A stretch of 64,000 bases of DNA from positions 868,001 to 932,000 of the forward strand of contig NZ_JAGDZB010000001.1 in assembly GCF_049116215.1 (NCBI RefSeq). Direction: 5' to 3'. The notes below the pieces were generated by a model, which was not told where the DNA came from, searched no databases, and saw only the letters and a list, made by a program, of their open reading frames with translations. Numbering within the stretch: the first letter of the stretch is position 1; each line of letters opens with the position of its first letter. The translations under genes were made by a program, and so were the position numbers. The DNA comes from Shimia sp049116215. GTDB taxonomy: Bacteria > Pseudomonadota > Alphaproteobacteria > Rhodobacterales > Rhodobacteraceae. Shown here piece after piece: positions 36,207-44,645 of the stretch.

Positions 36207-37253
36207 TTAGGCGGCTTTGTCCGCCAGCATCTCGTCGACAATCGCCACCGCCACGTCAGCTGGGCTGCAATCCATGGTTCTGGCGCGGGTGAATATGCGG
36301 TCGAGTGTGTTTTCCACGGCGGCCAGTTTCTCATCCACATACGCGGCCCGGTTGTCGATGGCGAGCACCTCGGTGGCGACGTTGATGATGCCGCCGGCGT
36401 TGGCGACAAAGTCAGGTGCGTAGAGAATACCGCGCGCGTGCAGGCGGGCGCCGTCTTCACTTGTGGCCAGCTGATTGTTGGCGCCGCCACAGACCGCTGC
36501 GACCTTGAGCTTGGCAATGCTGTCTGCGTTCAGAATGGCGCCAATTGCGCAGGGGGCAAGGATGTCAGCCTTCACGGTCAGGATGTCGTTTGGTCCAGCG
36601 GCTTGAGCGTCATATTTGGTGACCAGTTCGGCCACGCGTTTGGCATTGATGTCGGCTAGGATCAGCTTGGCGCCAGCTTTGTGCAGGAACTCACACAGGT
36701 AGGTGCCAACGTGGCCAAGGCCCTGCACGGCGACGGTGCGGCCAGTCAGATCTGCGCTGCCTAGCTGATGTTTGGCGGTGACTTTGATCGACTCAAAGAT
36801 GCCACGCGCAGTGATCGGGGACGGGTCGCCGGAAGCATGTGGACCGTCTGGCAGGCCCGCAACAAATTTGGTTTCGGTGGCCAGTAAGGACATGTCAGCA
36901 GGGCTCATGCCCATGTCTTCAGCGGTCCAATACTCTCCTTCCAGCGTGTTGATGGCGCGGGCAAAGGTCAGCAGCTGTGCGGAGGTTTTGGCCGAGGCGT
37001 CGCCCATAATGACCGCTTTGCCGCCACCCAAAGGCAGGCCAGCGGCGGCGTTCTTGTAGGTCATGCCCTCGGACAGGCGCAGCGCGTCGGTCAATGCGGC
37101 GTCTTCACTGTCATAGCGACGCATGCGTAGGCCGCCGGCGGCCGGGCCCAGTTTGGTCGAATGCACCGCAATAAAACCGGTGAGGCCAATAGTGGCGTCA
37201 TGTACACGCAAAACGGTTTCATGGGTTGGTGTGGCCAAACGGGTGATTTGCAT
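36207..37253 (-). CDS. Leu/Val/Phe/Glu-type amino-acid dehydrogenase
   Basis: A 348-residue oxidative deaminase of the Glu/Leu/Phe/Val dehydrogenase family. It has GPAAGGLRMRRY, PLGGGKAVIMGD with the catalytic lysine, and the NAD-binding GLGHVGTYLCEFL near residue 180. Its length fits leucine or valine dehydrogenases rather than glutamate dehydrogenase. The ATG at 37253 gives MQITRLATPTHE. It diverges from an Lrp-type regulator, which likely controls it in response to a branched-chain or aromatic amino acid. Confidence 0.92.
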   Translation of the reverse strand: MQITRLATPTHETVLRVHDATIGLTGFIAVHSTKLGPAAGGLRMRRYDSEDAALTDALRLSEGMTYKNAAAGLPLGGGKAVIMGDASAKTSAQLLTFARAINTLEGEYWTAEDMGMSPADMSLLATETKFVAGLPDGPHASGDPSPITARGIFESIKVTAKHQLGSADLTGRTVAVQGLGHVGTYLCEFLHKAGAKLILADINAKRVAELVTKYDAQAAGPNDILTVKADILAPCAIGAILNADSIAKLKVAAVCGGANNQLATSEDGARLHARGILYAPDFVANAGGIINVATEVLAIDNRAAYVDEKLAAVENTLDRIFTRARTMDCSPADVAVAIVDEMLADKAA

Positions 37254-37408
37254 CGGGCGTTTCCTTGTTTTTGTTTGCCGCGTCCCAGGCGCGAAGTGGC
37301 GGCAAATTGACACAGGATCAACAGAGGTTTTCTCCAAATACGCCTATGCGGAAGGGTGATTTTTAGAGATACTGGCCCAAATATGGTTAACTTTTGGAGA
37401 TTTTCCCT

Positions 37409-37864
37409 ATGGATGCCATTGATCGTAGAATCGTGCGGGCCTTGCAGCTGGACGGGCGCATGAAGATTGGCGAGCTGGCGGAGCAGGTGGGGCTGTCGGC
37501 CACGCCCTGTGCGCGGCGGCTGGAGCGGCTGCAGGCAGATGGGGTCATCACCGGCTATGGCGCGCGGGTGGATCCGCGCAAAATTGGCCTGCCGGTCACA
37601 ATTTTTGTGTCGGTGGAGCTGGAGGCGCAGGGCGCTGATGTGATCACGAACTTCGAGCGGGCGGTGAGCGCGTTTGAAGAGGTCATGGAATGTTACCTCA
37701 TGACCGGCTCGAGGGATTTCCTGTTGCGAGTGGTGGCAGCGGATCTGGATGCGTTTGACGCGTTCCTGGAGCATCGGCTGATGAAGGTGAAAGGTGTGCG
37801 TAATATGCGCAGCAACTTTGCTTTGCGCGCCTTGGTGCGGCGGGATGTGTTGCCGGCGATGTAG
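37409..37864 (+). CDS. Lrp/AsnC family transcriptional regulator
   Basis: A 151-residue regulator with an N-terminal winged helix-turn-helix (IVRALQLDGRMKIGELAEQVGLSATPC region, residues 8-34) and a C-terminal ligand-binding RAM domain (ECYLMTGSRDFLLRV). I use the ATG at 37409. It is transcribed away from the amino-acid dehydrogenase gene, with a 155-bp shared promoter region, so it is the likely regulator of that gene and of itself. Confidence 0.94.
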   Translation: MDAIDRRIVRALQLDGRMKIGELAEQVGLSATPCARRLERLQADGVITGYGARVDPRKIGLPVTIFVSVELEAQGADVITNFERAVSAFEEVMECYLMTGSRDFLLRVVAADLDAFDAFLEHRLMKVKGVRNMRSNFALRALVRRDVLPAM

Positions 37865-37965
37865 CCTACGGCCAAATTTATCTCGCTTAGGTGGAAATTT
37901 GGTGCTCTATTTCACGCGCCCACAATTGAGGTGGGTGACATTGAACTAAATGGAATAGAATTGTG

Positions 37966-38312
37966 ATGAAAGTACTTGCAACACCTGTAATTTTGGCTTT
38001 GGCATTGGGCGGTTGTATGTCGTCTTCTGGGGATGAAGCCACAGTGATGGACAGCCTGATTGGCAAGGAGTTGGTGACCGAAGCGGCTCGACCATCATTG
38101 TCAATGCGGATGGCACCGTTGGTGGCATGATTGGCGGCAACCCGGTTGTCGGGACATATGTAGCCAATGCAAAGGAAATGTGCAGCGTTTACAGGTCACC
38201 GGAGCGTTTGGTTGGTCGCGAATTTTGTAGCACACCCGTGTACAACGACGATGGCACACTGACCTTCAGTCGACGTGAAGGCAGTTCGTCACCGATTTAC
38301 ACCATCAAATAA
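37966..38312 (+). pseudogene. Small lipoprotein gene with a one-base frameshift
   Basis: The ATG at 37966 opens a lipoprotein signal, MKVLATPVILALALGGCMSS (Cys17). In this frame translation stops after the TGA at 38128-38130. From about 38085 a second frame continues without a stop to 38312, reading STIIVNADGTVGGMIGGNP and ending SSSPIYTIK, which fits the same small secreted protein. Adding one G in GAAGCGGCTCG (about 38080-38090, giving Gly-Gly-Ser) joins the two. It is therefore either a recent frameshift or a sequencing error. Its function is unknown. Confidence 0.7.
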
Positions 38313-38340
38313 TATCCTGCACGACAGTGCCTGTGCGGCC

Positions 38341-38838
38341 TCAGATATTGAGGTCGTACCGCTTGCAGATCTTGTTGACCAAGGTGCCGTCGTCCAGTGG
38401 GATGTCTGTGAGGCGTTTGTAGGTCTCAAAGCCTCGGCTTTGATAATAGGCCAACCCGCCTTCGTTGTCGGCGCGGATTTCGGCGTCCATCCACGTATAG
38501 CCCAAATCACGAGCGGCATTCACGCTAGCTTCAAACAGCTTGGAGCCAATGCCGAGACCAGTGCGGCCTGCTTTCACAAAAGTGCCAATGCCACAAGCTT
38601 CGGGCGGCAAATCTCCCCAAGGGCCAACCCATTGGAACCCCAGAAGTGTGCCGTCTTCTGTCATGGCGACATGCCATGTGCTGCAGTCCTGATCCGCCAT
38701 AAGCCAGCCCTCCAGGTCGTCGCGGGACATGGGGTTGGTCATCGCTGTGGAGCCGCCAATGGCGATGATTTCGTTGAGCAATTCTGCGGTTTGGCGCAGG
38801 TCAACGGAGTTGCCTTTTTGGACGGTGATTTGGGACAT
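38341..38838 (-). CDS. GNAT family N-acetyltransferase
   Basis: A 165-residue acetyltransferase with the acetyl-CoA-binding motif A in AGRTGLGIGSKLFEASVNAARDLGY (about residues 90-114), followed by EIRADNEGGLAYYQSRGF, typical of the GNAT fold. The substrate is unknown. It reads leftwards in front of the HD-domain gene's 3' end region and may be co-transcribed with it. Confidence 0.9.
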   Translation of the reverse strand: MSQITVQKGNSVDLRQTAELLNEIIAIGGSTAMTNPMSRDDLEGWLMADQDCSTWHVAMTEDGTLLGFQWVGPWGDLPPEACGIGTFVKAGRTGLGIGSKLFEASVNAARDLGYTWMDAEIRADNEGGLAYYQSRGFETYKRLTDIPLDDGTLVNKICKRYDLNI

Positions 38839-38868
38839 GGGATACTCGATATCAGGGACTAAATAAGC

Positions 38869-39453
38869 CTAAAGCGCGGCCAGAAGGGTTTCAACGCGGG
38901 TGGTGTAATCGGTGCGTACGTCCACAGGTGGGCGCAGGCGGATGGACAGGCCATCAATGATTTTTGGGTCAGGTGTGCCAAACAGTTTGTTGGCCTCAGC
39001 AACGGAGAAGCCGGCAATCTGTGTGGCCTCCATCCAGGCGGAGACTTTGTCCGCCTTTTTGATCTGTGCCTTGAGCCGTTTGGGGGTTTCAGCAGGCAGG
39101 CCAAAGCGGATGTGAATTGCGGCCATCAACCGGTCATCGAGCGTTTCATATTCCGGACCCACCGCGGCTTTCACCGGGGAGATCATGTCGCCAATCACAT
39201 ATTCCGGCGCGTCATGCAGAAGGGCGGTCAGCCGGGTTTGGGGCGTGGCGGATTTGTACATCCGGCCGTAAAGCTCTTCGACTAGCAAGGAATGTTCGGC
39301 CACGGAATAGGCAAAATCTCCATGGGTCTGGCCGTTCCAGCGGGCGACAAAAGCCAGCCCATGGGCGATGTCTTCGATTTCGATGTCCACGGGGGTGGGG
39401 TCCAGCAGGTCCAGCCTGCGACCGGACAACATACGCTGCCATGCTCGTGCCAA
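38869..39453 (-). CDS. HD-domain phosphohydrolase (YfbR-like)
   Basis: A protein of about 194 residues with the HD pattern: SVAEHSLLVEELY, then LLHDAPEYVIGDMISPVK. These resemble the 5'-deoxynucleotidase YfbR group. The start is uncertain. The frame is open up to 39555, but similar proteins begin close to AWQRMLSGRRLDLLDP, so I choose a TTG at 39453 with GGGAGA seven bases upstream. The substrate, probably a deoxynucleoside monophosphate, is inferred from the family. Confidence 0.85.
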   Translation of the reverse strand: MARAWQRMLSGRRLDLLDPTPVDIEIEDIAHGLAFVARWNGQTHGDFAYSVAEHSLLVEELYGRMYKSATPQTRLTALLHDAPEYVIGDMISPVKAAVGPEYETLDDRLMAAIHIRFGLPAETPKRLKAQIKKADKVSAWMEATQIAGFSVAEANKLFGTPDPKIIDGLSIRLRPPVDVRTDYTTRVETLLAAL

Positions 39454-39538
39454 AGGGTGTCTCCCGGTTGTGTCAAACCGGTGTACGCCAGCCAAGTAGC
39501 GATGCGCAACAGTCAGGCGAGCAGGGAGTGCACTGGCA

Positions 39539-39637
39539 TCAACCAGTAGCCACACCGGAGGTGATCAACGCATTGGTGATCACAATCAATGTGCCCATCA
39601 GCAAGACGGCGGGGATGAAGAAAGCAGACCGAAACAT
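39539..39637 (-). CDS. Possible 32-residue single-helix membrane peptide
   Basis: A short frame (MFRSAFFIPAVLLMGTLIVI and on to TSGVATG) is almost wholly one hydrophobic helix. It lies just upstream of the HD-domain gene and overlaps only the doubtful N-terminal extension of that frame. The ribosome-binding site is weak (TAGGG, close to the ATG). It could be a real small protein or chance. Confidence 0.3.
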   Translation of the reverse strand: MFRSAFFIPAVLLMGTLIVITNALITSGVATG

Positions 39638-39991
39638 GGCCCTAAGTGGCGGGAAATTCATGACCAAAAACCTAACAAATAAAGGTTTCTTATACCTTGG
39701 TTTCGAAAGCCTTAACAGTCAGGGGAAGCTGACCCTTTCGAGCCTTGTTTTGCTGCAAAATGAGGCGTCGCCACATTTTGGCCATATTTGAGGCGCAGCC
39801 TATGTTGTGTCGGGATCACGTGCTGCCACAAAACAACGTGATCAGGCGTGTTTTGTAAAAGCGCAGCGCGATACCGACATGACTAGCGAGGGGGGCACGT
39901 TTCTACATCGGCTTCCTCCCGCGTGTCCCCCTCTCCAAACCTCAATGACTTGACCTCCTATGGGTCAATCTGCGCGAGAAAGGAGAGCGCT
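39638..39991. other. Non-coding stretch with two inverted repeats
   Basis: No convincing gene lies here. It contains the 8-bp inverted repeat GATCACGT / ACGTGATC (39814-39821 and 39836-39843). It also contains a 10-bp stem GGGGGGCACG / CGTGTCCCCC (39890-39899 and 39922-39931, one G-T pair). Both lie upstream of the small secreted protein gene and may be an operator and a leader hairpin. Confidence 0.55.
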
Positions 39992-40309
39992 ATGTTTAAG
40001 AGAGTAGTAGGAGCAGCCTTGCTGTTTGGCATGGCCGCAGCGGCACCGCCGGCGATCGCCGCCAGCTGTGCGGACAGAGACCTTGTGGTGCAGCGTTTGC
40101 AGAGCAAATATGCTGAAGCCATGGTCGCAGGTGGGCTGCAAGGCAGCCACGACACAAAGATGACGATGCTTGAGGTGTGGTCATCAGAGACAACCGGGAC
40201 ATTTACGGTGATCATGACCAATGCGCAGGGGGTGTCCTGCATTTTGGCCGCCGGAACGGACTGGTTCCAGCAGGAGGCTGTGCTGCCGTCTGACGGAATT
40301 GAGGGTTAA
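39992..40309 (+). CDS. Small secreted protein of unknown function
   Basis: A 105-residue product with a clear signal peptide (FKRVVGAALLFGMAAAAPPAIAA) and a mature part with two cysteines, one right after the cleavage site and one in GVSCILAAG. The ATG at 39992 has a strong ribosome-binding site (AAAGGAGAG). I recognise no named family. Secreted proteins of this shape are common beside ahcY-type genes in relatives, but no function can be given. Confidence 0.82.
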   Translation: MFKRVVGAALLFGMAAAAPPAIAASCADRDLVVQRLQSKYAEAMVAGGLQGSHDTKMTMLEVWSSETTGTFTVIMTNAQGVSCILAAGTDWFQQEAVLPSDGIEG

Positions 40310-40409
40310 AGCGCCTTTGCAGCGCATCGAAACGTTTTTGGTAACGTTGTAGAAAGCCCTTCTGAGTGTTATCTGGTCGCCAAAGCAAACCCGTAAGGAG
40401 CTGGGCGCA

Positions 40410-41795
40410 ATGGCGACCGATTACACTGTTAAAGATATTTCCTTGGCTGATTTTGGCCGCAAGGAACTGGATATTGCCGAAACCGAAATGCCGGGCCTGA
40501 TGGCGCTGCGCGAGGAATTTGGCGAAAGCAAACCACTCACGGGCGCGCGCATTGTTGGCTCGCTGCACATGACCATTCAGACCGCCTGTCTGATTGAAAC
40601 GCTGGTGGCACTGGGCGCGGATGTGCGCTGGGCCAGCTGCAACATCTTCTCCACACAGGATCACGCCGCAGCAGCGATTGCGGCTGCAGACATTCCGGTG
40701 TTTGCGATCAAAGGTCAGTCGCTGGAAGAGCATTGGGACTACTTGGACAAGTCGTTCATGTTCCCGGAAGGCCCGAACATGATCCTTGATGATGGTGGCG
40801 ACGCGACACTGTACATCTTGCTTGGTGCCAAGGCGGAAGCGGGCGAAGACCTCGGCGTGCCGAGTTCTGAGGAAGAAGAAGTCATTCACAAGCAGATTGC
40901 CAAGCGCATGGCGGCGAGCCCTGGCTGGTTCACCAAGACCCGTGACGCGATCCAGGGTGTGTCTGAAGAGACCACCACTGGTGTGCACCGTCTCTATGAT
41001 CTGGTGAAAAAGGGCGAGCTGCCTTTCCCTGCGATCAACGTGAACGACTCTGTGACCAAGTCGAAGTTTGACAACAAATACGGCTGTAAAGAGAGCCTCG
41101 TGGACGGTATCCGCCGCGCGACGGACACGATGATGGCCGGCAAAGTGGCGGTTGTTTGTGGCTATGGCGACGTGGGCAAAGGCTCTGCCGCCTCGCTGCG
41201 TGGCGCAGGTGCCCGTGTGAAGGTGACCGAAGTTGACCCGATTTGTGCGCTGCAAGCGGCGATGGACGGCTTTGAAGTGACCACGCTGGAAGATGAGGCG
41301 GCGACCGCTGACCTGTTCATCACCACCACCGGCAACAAAGACGTGATCCGCATCGAGCACATGCGCGAGATGAAAGACATGGCGATTGTTGGCAACATTG
41401 GCCACTTCGACAATGAGATTCAGGTAGCGAACCTGAAGAACCACAAGTGGACCAACATCAAAGAGCAAGTGGACATGATCGAGATGCCATCCGGCAATCG
41501 CATGATCCTGCTGTCTGAAGGCCGCTTGCTGAACCTCGGCAACGCCACCGGTCACCCGTCGTTTGTGATGTCTGCAAGCTTCACCAACCAGGTGCTGGCG
41601 CAGATCGAGCTGTTCACCAAAGGCGAGGAGTACAAGAACGACGTCTACATCCTGCCGAAGCATTTGGATGAGAAAGTGGCGGCGCTGCACCTCGCAAAAG
41701 TGGGCGCGAAGCTGTCCAAGCTCAACAAAGAGCAGGCGGACTATATTGGCGTGAACACCGAAGGCCCGTTCAAGCCGGAACACTACCGCTATTAA
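40410..41795 (+). CDS. ahcY: Adenosylhomocysteinase AhcY
   Basis: AhcY splits S-adenosylhomocysteine into adenosine and homocysteine, clearing the product inhibitor of methyltransferases. The 461-residue protein has GSLHMTIQTACLIETL, the NAD-binding GYGDVGKGSAASLRG near residue 250, GNIGHFDNEI, and the family C-terminus KPEHYRY. GTAAGGAG lies upstream of the ATG. The 100-bp leader does not show the SAH-riboswitch core. A strong terminator follows. Confidence 0.97.
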   Translation: MATDYTVKDISLADFGRKELDIAETEMPGLMALREEFGESKPLTGARIVGSLHMTIQTACLIETLVALGADVRWASCNIFSTQDHAAAAIAAADIPVFAIKGQSLEEHWDYLDKSFMFPEGPNMILDDGGDATLYILLGAKAEAGEDLGVPSSEEEEVIHKQIAKRMAASPGWFTKTRDAIQGVSEETTTGVHRLYDLVKKGELPFPAINVNDSVTKSKFDNKYGCKESLVDGIRRATDTMMAGKVAVVCGYGDVGKGSAASLRGAGARVKVTEVDPICALQAAMDGFEVTTLEDEAATADLFITTTGNKDVIRIEHMREMKDMAIVGNIGHFDNEIQVANLKNHKWTNIKEQVDMIEMPSGNRMILLSEGRLLNLGNATGHPSFVMSASFTNQVLAQIELFTKGEEYKNDVYILPKHLDEKVAALHLAKVGAKLSKLNKEQADYIGVNTEGPFKPEHYRY

Positions 41796-41821
41796 GCTGG
41801 GTTAGGCACTGAATTTGAGAG

Positions 41822-41849
41822 CGGCGTCCCGGACAGGGGCGCCGTTTTT
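41822..41849 (+). terminator. Terminator after ahcY
   Basis: The 9-bp stem CGGCGTCCC / GGGGCGCCG (one G-T pair, loop GGACA) is followed by five Ts on the plus strand, 27 bp past the ahcY stop. Confidence 0.92.
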
Positions 41850-41854
41850 GGTTT

Positions 41855-42268
41855 CTACTCGGGAGGCATTTTTGTGCTGGCGACAAAAACTGTGTCTCCA
41901 AAGGTTATCGACATTCTGCCATCTACACTCGAACCAAGCGTCAGTACCCATTCCTCAAACCAAGGCTGATACCTTTCATAAATTTTTGGTTTAGCTCCGA
42001 GATCAAATGGCCCTGCGCATCCAAACGCTGGGTGGTGCGTGAAATAGTTACCGTTCCCGCTTTTGTAGATATCAATTGGAGCCACACGCGCGGCACTCAA
42101 TATTTCAACTGTACCCTCTGAAAAGAGGTCACAGGTTTCGAAAAACCTTTGAGACGGGTCATCCTCCTTCGAAAAAACAACTTCGGGGAAAATGTGGTTT
42201 GCGCTCACTGGCGCCACCAAAAACACTAGAAAGGCAACGGAAATGAGTTTTGAGGAAATTGTTGTCAT
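41855..42268 (-). CDS. Secreted hypothetical protein
   Basis: A 137-residue product with a signal peptide (LISVAFLVFLVAPVSA) and a mature part with two cysteines (FETCDLF and AFGCAGPF). No known family is recognised. The gene and the 160 bp upstream of it are visibly richer in A and T than the neighbours, which may mean transfer or weak selection. It converges with ahcY. Confidence 0.65.
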   Translation of the reverse strand: MTTISSKLISVAFLVFLVAPVSANHIFPEVVFSKEDDPSQRFFETCDLFSEGTVEILSAARVAPIDIYKSGNGNYFTHHPAFGCAGPFDLGAKPKIYERYQPWFEEWVLTLGSSVDGRMSITFGDTVFVASTKMPPE

Positions 42269-42433
42269 GCTGGTGGATTGGTGAGATCGCTCTTTGCTGG
42301 AGTTATCAAAGATAAATCGGGTTTAAGTGCTGAAATGCAAGGGGTGACTAGAGAGTGAGAAGACTGAGCTTTTGGCTTGGAAGCACTCAGTATGTATTCA
42401 CCCTTTTTGAGCGAAATGAGTTCCGAGAGGGTG

Positions 42434-42850
42434 TTACCCATCCCGCCCAGCCTCATTTGGATCGCTTGAATAAATCGCGATTTTGTTGCCGTCCGGGTCG
42501 CGCAGGTAGCTGACGTAGAAGTGCGGGCCATAGTCGGCGCGGAAGCCGGGTTGGCCTTCGTCCGTGCCGCCAGCAGCGAGGGCGGCGGCGTGTAGGGAGC
42601 GGACCTGCGCTTGGTTCGTGGCTTCAAAGGCCACCATGGCGCCGTTGCCAGCGGAGGCGGTTTGAGCGTCAAACGGCGGTTTCACATAGAAGTCTGGCAA
42701 CAGCGGGCGTTGGCCTTCGGGGACGGGCAGGGTGTAGCTGAGGCCTTCGGGGCCTTCTTTCACGCTGTAGCCCAGAGCGGGCAGGAAGGCGGCGTAAAAG
42801 CGTTTGGCGCGGGGGATGTCGTTGGAGCCGACGCAGACGTAACCGATCAT
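42434..42850 (-). CDS. VOC (glyoxalase/dioxygenase) family protein
   Basis: A 138-residue single vicinal-oxygen-chelate domain protein: IGYVCVGSNDIPRAKRFYAAFL at the start, and YVSYLRDPDGNKIAIYS at the end. The family includes glyoxalases, dioxygenases and drug-binding proteins; the substrate is unknown. Its ATG overlaps the stop of the upstream oxidoreductase gene (ATGA), so the two are probably expressed together. Confidence 0.9.
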   Translation of the reverse strand: MIGYVCVGSNDIPRAKRFYAAFLPALGYSVKEGPEGLSYTLPVPEGQRPLLPDFYVKPPFDAQTASAGNGAMVAFEATNQAQVRSLHAAALAAGGTDEGQPGFRADYGPHFYVSYLRDPDGNKIAIYSSDPNEAGRDG

Positions 42851-43845
42851 CGGGCGGTGTCCTGACTTAATGCGGTGGCTTCCCAGTCTGTCAGGAACTG
42901 CATGATCTCTAGGCTGTCTGAGAGACGGGGAGAGGGGCGCGGCGCCTCTTTGGCGCCTGCGGCGAGCGCGCGTTCGACCATTTTTGTCTGATGATAAAAC
43001 GCGTCGTGTTTGGTTTCGACCATGATGTCCCGCGCTGGTCCTTCGTAAGGCTGCCAGATCATTTTGTTTTCCCCTGCGACGGGTAACCAGGGGTTGGTGG
43101 CAAAGCGCAGCGTGCCTTTGGTGGTCACGATGATGAATTCATGGGCCATGCCGTGGCTGTCTGTGCTCATCAGGTTGGCAAGCACGCCATTGTCAAAGCG
43201 CACGGAGAGGCTGGCGTCTTGCAGAGTTTTGTCCTTGCCGATGTTGCCAAAAGCGGTGAGGGATCGGGAGGCAAAGGCGTCTTCGCCACACATGGTTTGC
43301 ACCACCAGATGCAAGAGTGAGGCGGGGTAGCAGCCGAGGTTGTAGAGCGTACCGCCGCCCGCGGGGTTCACCACCTGCCAGATGTCGGCGGCGTAGAAGC
43401 CGGAGACGGAGCGCAATTCGCCCACAGACGGATCGCGCAGGACGGTGACCAGTTGCTGCATGAAGGGGTGCGCGAGATACATCAGGCCTTCGGTAAAGAA
43501 GATGGTTGCGGCCTGCACCGAGGCGATCAGCGCTTGGGCGTCCTCCATAGTGGTGGTCAGGGATTTTTCGCAGAGCACAGGCTTGCCTGCCGTCATCGCA
43601 GCTTCGGTGGCGGCGCGGTGCAGGTGGTTGGGCAGGGCGATGTAAATCACGTCCACCTCTGGATTGGCAAAGAGCTCTGCTTGATCGGTGGTGGTTTGCG
43701 TAATGCCGTATCGCGCGGAAAGGTCGGACAGCGCGGTTTCATTGCGGCCACAGAGCATTGCCACCGAGGAGCCCTCACTGTCGCGGATCGCACCCAGCAT
43801 GGCGTGTGAAATGAAGCCGGTTCCAAGGATACCCCAACGCAGCAT
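42847..43845 (-). CDS. Gfo/Idh/MocA family oxidoreductase
   Basis: A 332-residue NAD(P)-dependent sugar-type oxidoreductase. It has an N-terminal Rossmann motif GILGTGFISHAMLGAI, DVIYIALPNHLHRAATEAA and KPVLCEKSLTTT (the EKP-like catalytic lysine region, here EKS). The C-terminal domain is of the inositol-dehydrogenase or dihydrodiol-dehydrogenase type. The substrate is unknown. It overlaps the VOC gene by four bases. Confidence 0.9.
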   Translation of the reverse strand: MLRWGILGTGFISHAMLGAIRDSEGSSVAMLCGRNETALSDLSARYGITQTTTDQAELFANPEVDVIYIALPNHLHRAATEAAMTAGKPVLCEKSLTTTMEDAQALIASVQAATIFFTEGLMYLAHPFMQQLVTVLRDPSVGELRSVSGFYAADIWQVVNPAGGGTLYNLGCYPASLLHLVVQTMCGEDAFASRSLTAFGNIGKDKTLQDASLSVRFDNGVLANLMSTDSHGMAHEFIIVTTKGTLRFATNPWLPVAGENKMIWQPYEGPARDIMVETKHDAFYHQTKMVERALAAGAKEAPRPSPRLSDSLEIMQFLTDWEATALSQDTAR

Positions 43846-44046
43846 CGCGTCCTCCTGTGGTGTGAAAAAGCGCAGAGGGTCAGCCTAGGCAGCGATTCTT
43901 CAAATGACCAGCGGGATCTGTGCTAAGGGGGAACAGGCGTGGTCTTTCCCCTTAAGTGACGTGTACGTCAACTATAAGAAAGGTCTCAAGGACGCCGCGC
44001 AGACCACTACTTCAAGCGCATTTATCGACAATTGGGAGAATATCAG

Positions 44047-44388
44047 ATGGGCAAACGGGACGAGTTAATCGCGAAATATGCAGACGATCTGAAGAACAAA
44101 TGTGGCATCGAGCCAGATATGACACTGTTGGAAAAGGTGACCATCGGCTGTGGTCCGGCGATTTACAACGATGATGCGTCCACGGTGGCTGGCTCCCAGC
44201 CAGCGGAACTGGAAACTGTGAAAAACAACTTCCTGATCAAGAAGTTGGGTATGAGTGATGGTCCTGAGCTTATGGATGCCATCAACTCTGTGATTGAGAC
44301 TTACGGCAAGTCTGAGCGTAACAAGTATCGGGCTGTTGTTTACTACATGCTGACCAAACACTTCGGCAAAGAGGCCCACTACGGGTAA
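44047..44388 (+). CDS. DUF2853 family protein
   Basis: A 113-residue soluble protein (MGKRDELIAKYADDLKNKCG at the start, KYRAVVYYMLTKHFGKE at the end) matching the DUF2853 family, whose role is unknown. I use the ATG at 44047, which has GGGAG upstream. An inverted-repeat terminator follows closely, so it is a single-gene unit. Confidence 0.85.
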   Translation: MGKRDELIAKYADDLKNKCGIEPDMTLLEKVTIGCGPAIYNDDASTVAGSQPAELETVKNNFLIKKLGMSDGPELMDAINSVIETYGKSERNKYRAVVYYMLTKHFGKEAHYG

Positions 44389-44407
44389 AACCACCACTCG
44401 CGGTTTG

Positions 44408-44442
44408 GCGCGTCCGGGACCTGAGGGTTTCGGGCGCGTTTT
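44408..44442 (+). terminator. Terminator after the DUF2853 gene
   Basis: The 9-bp stem GCGCGTCCG / CGGGCGCGT (44408-44416 and 44431-44439, with one G-T pair) is followed by a short T-run, 20 bp past the stop. Confidence 0.75.
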
Positions 44443-44494
44443 GCGTTTGGTTGCCAAAGTGCTGCGGGAACCGCTCAGATTGTAGATACTTGAT

Positions 44495-44516
44495 AATTGA
44501 ACGGATCAGTTCAATT
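44495..44516. repeat. Inverted repeat AATTGAAC-N6-GTTCAATT
   Basis: A perfect 8-bp inverted repeat with a 6-bp spacer (GGATCA). It overlaps a possible -35 element (TTGAAC at 44497) and could be an operator for the putative small RNA downstream, or an RNA hairpin itself. Confidence 0.6.
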
Positions 44517-44532
44517 GGGCTACACATGTGAT

Positions 44533-44645
44533 GTCGGGCTAGGATGGCCGGACCCAAGTTTACAGAACGCGTGTGGTGGTATGGGATACACGCGGGGTGC
44601 ATAGGGGGTCTGGCTGGAGCGGAGACAGACCCCCTATGTTTTAAT
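44533..44645 (+). ncRNA. Candidate small RNA ending in a strong terminator
   Basis: No ORF of quality reads into the strong terminator at 44600-44646, and the preceding gene already has its own terminator. A possible promoter is TTGAAC (44497-44502) and TACACA (44521-44526), 18 bp apart, which would start RNA near 44533. The proposed RNA of about 110 nt has a hairpin CGCGTGT / ACACGCG (7 bp) and then the 13-bp terminator stem. It does not look like SRP RNA, tmRNA or 6S RNA. Start and existence are inferred. Confidence 0.45.

Noticed and set aside
39454..39555. N-terminal extension of the HD-domain protein
   Set aside because: The extra 34 residues do not look like the family start, and a better-placed TTG with a ribosome-binding site exists downstream.
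40310..40409. Possible SAH or SAM/SAH riboswitch in the ahcY leader
   Set aside because: The leader lacks the conserved SAH-riboswitch core. The only structure seen is AACGTT repeated with a 6-bp gap, which is too weak to call.
40212..41783. 523-codon open frame antisense to ahcY
   Set aside because: It mirrors the strongly biased codons of ahcY and has no protein-like motifs; a shadow frame.
42265..42672. 135-codon frame overlapping the VOC gene on the same strand
   Set aside because: Most of it is out of frame within the VOC gene and has low-complexity shadow composition; the remaining 50 codons have no family features.
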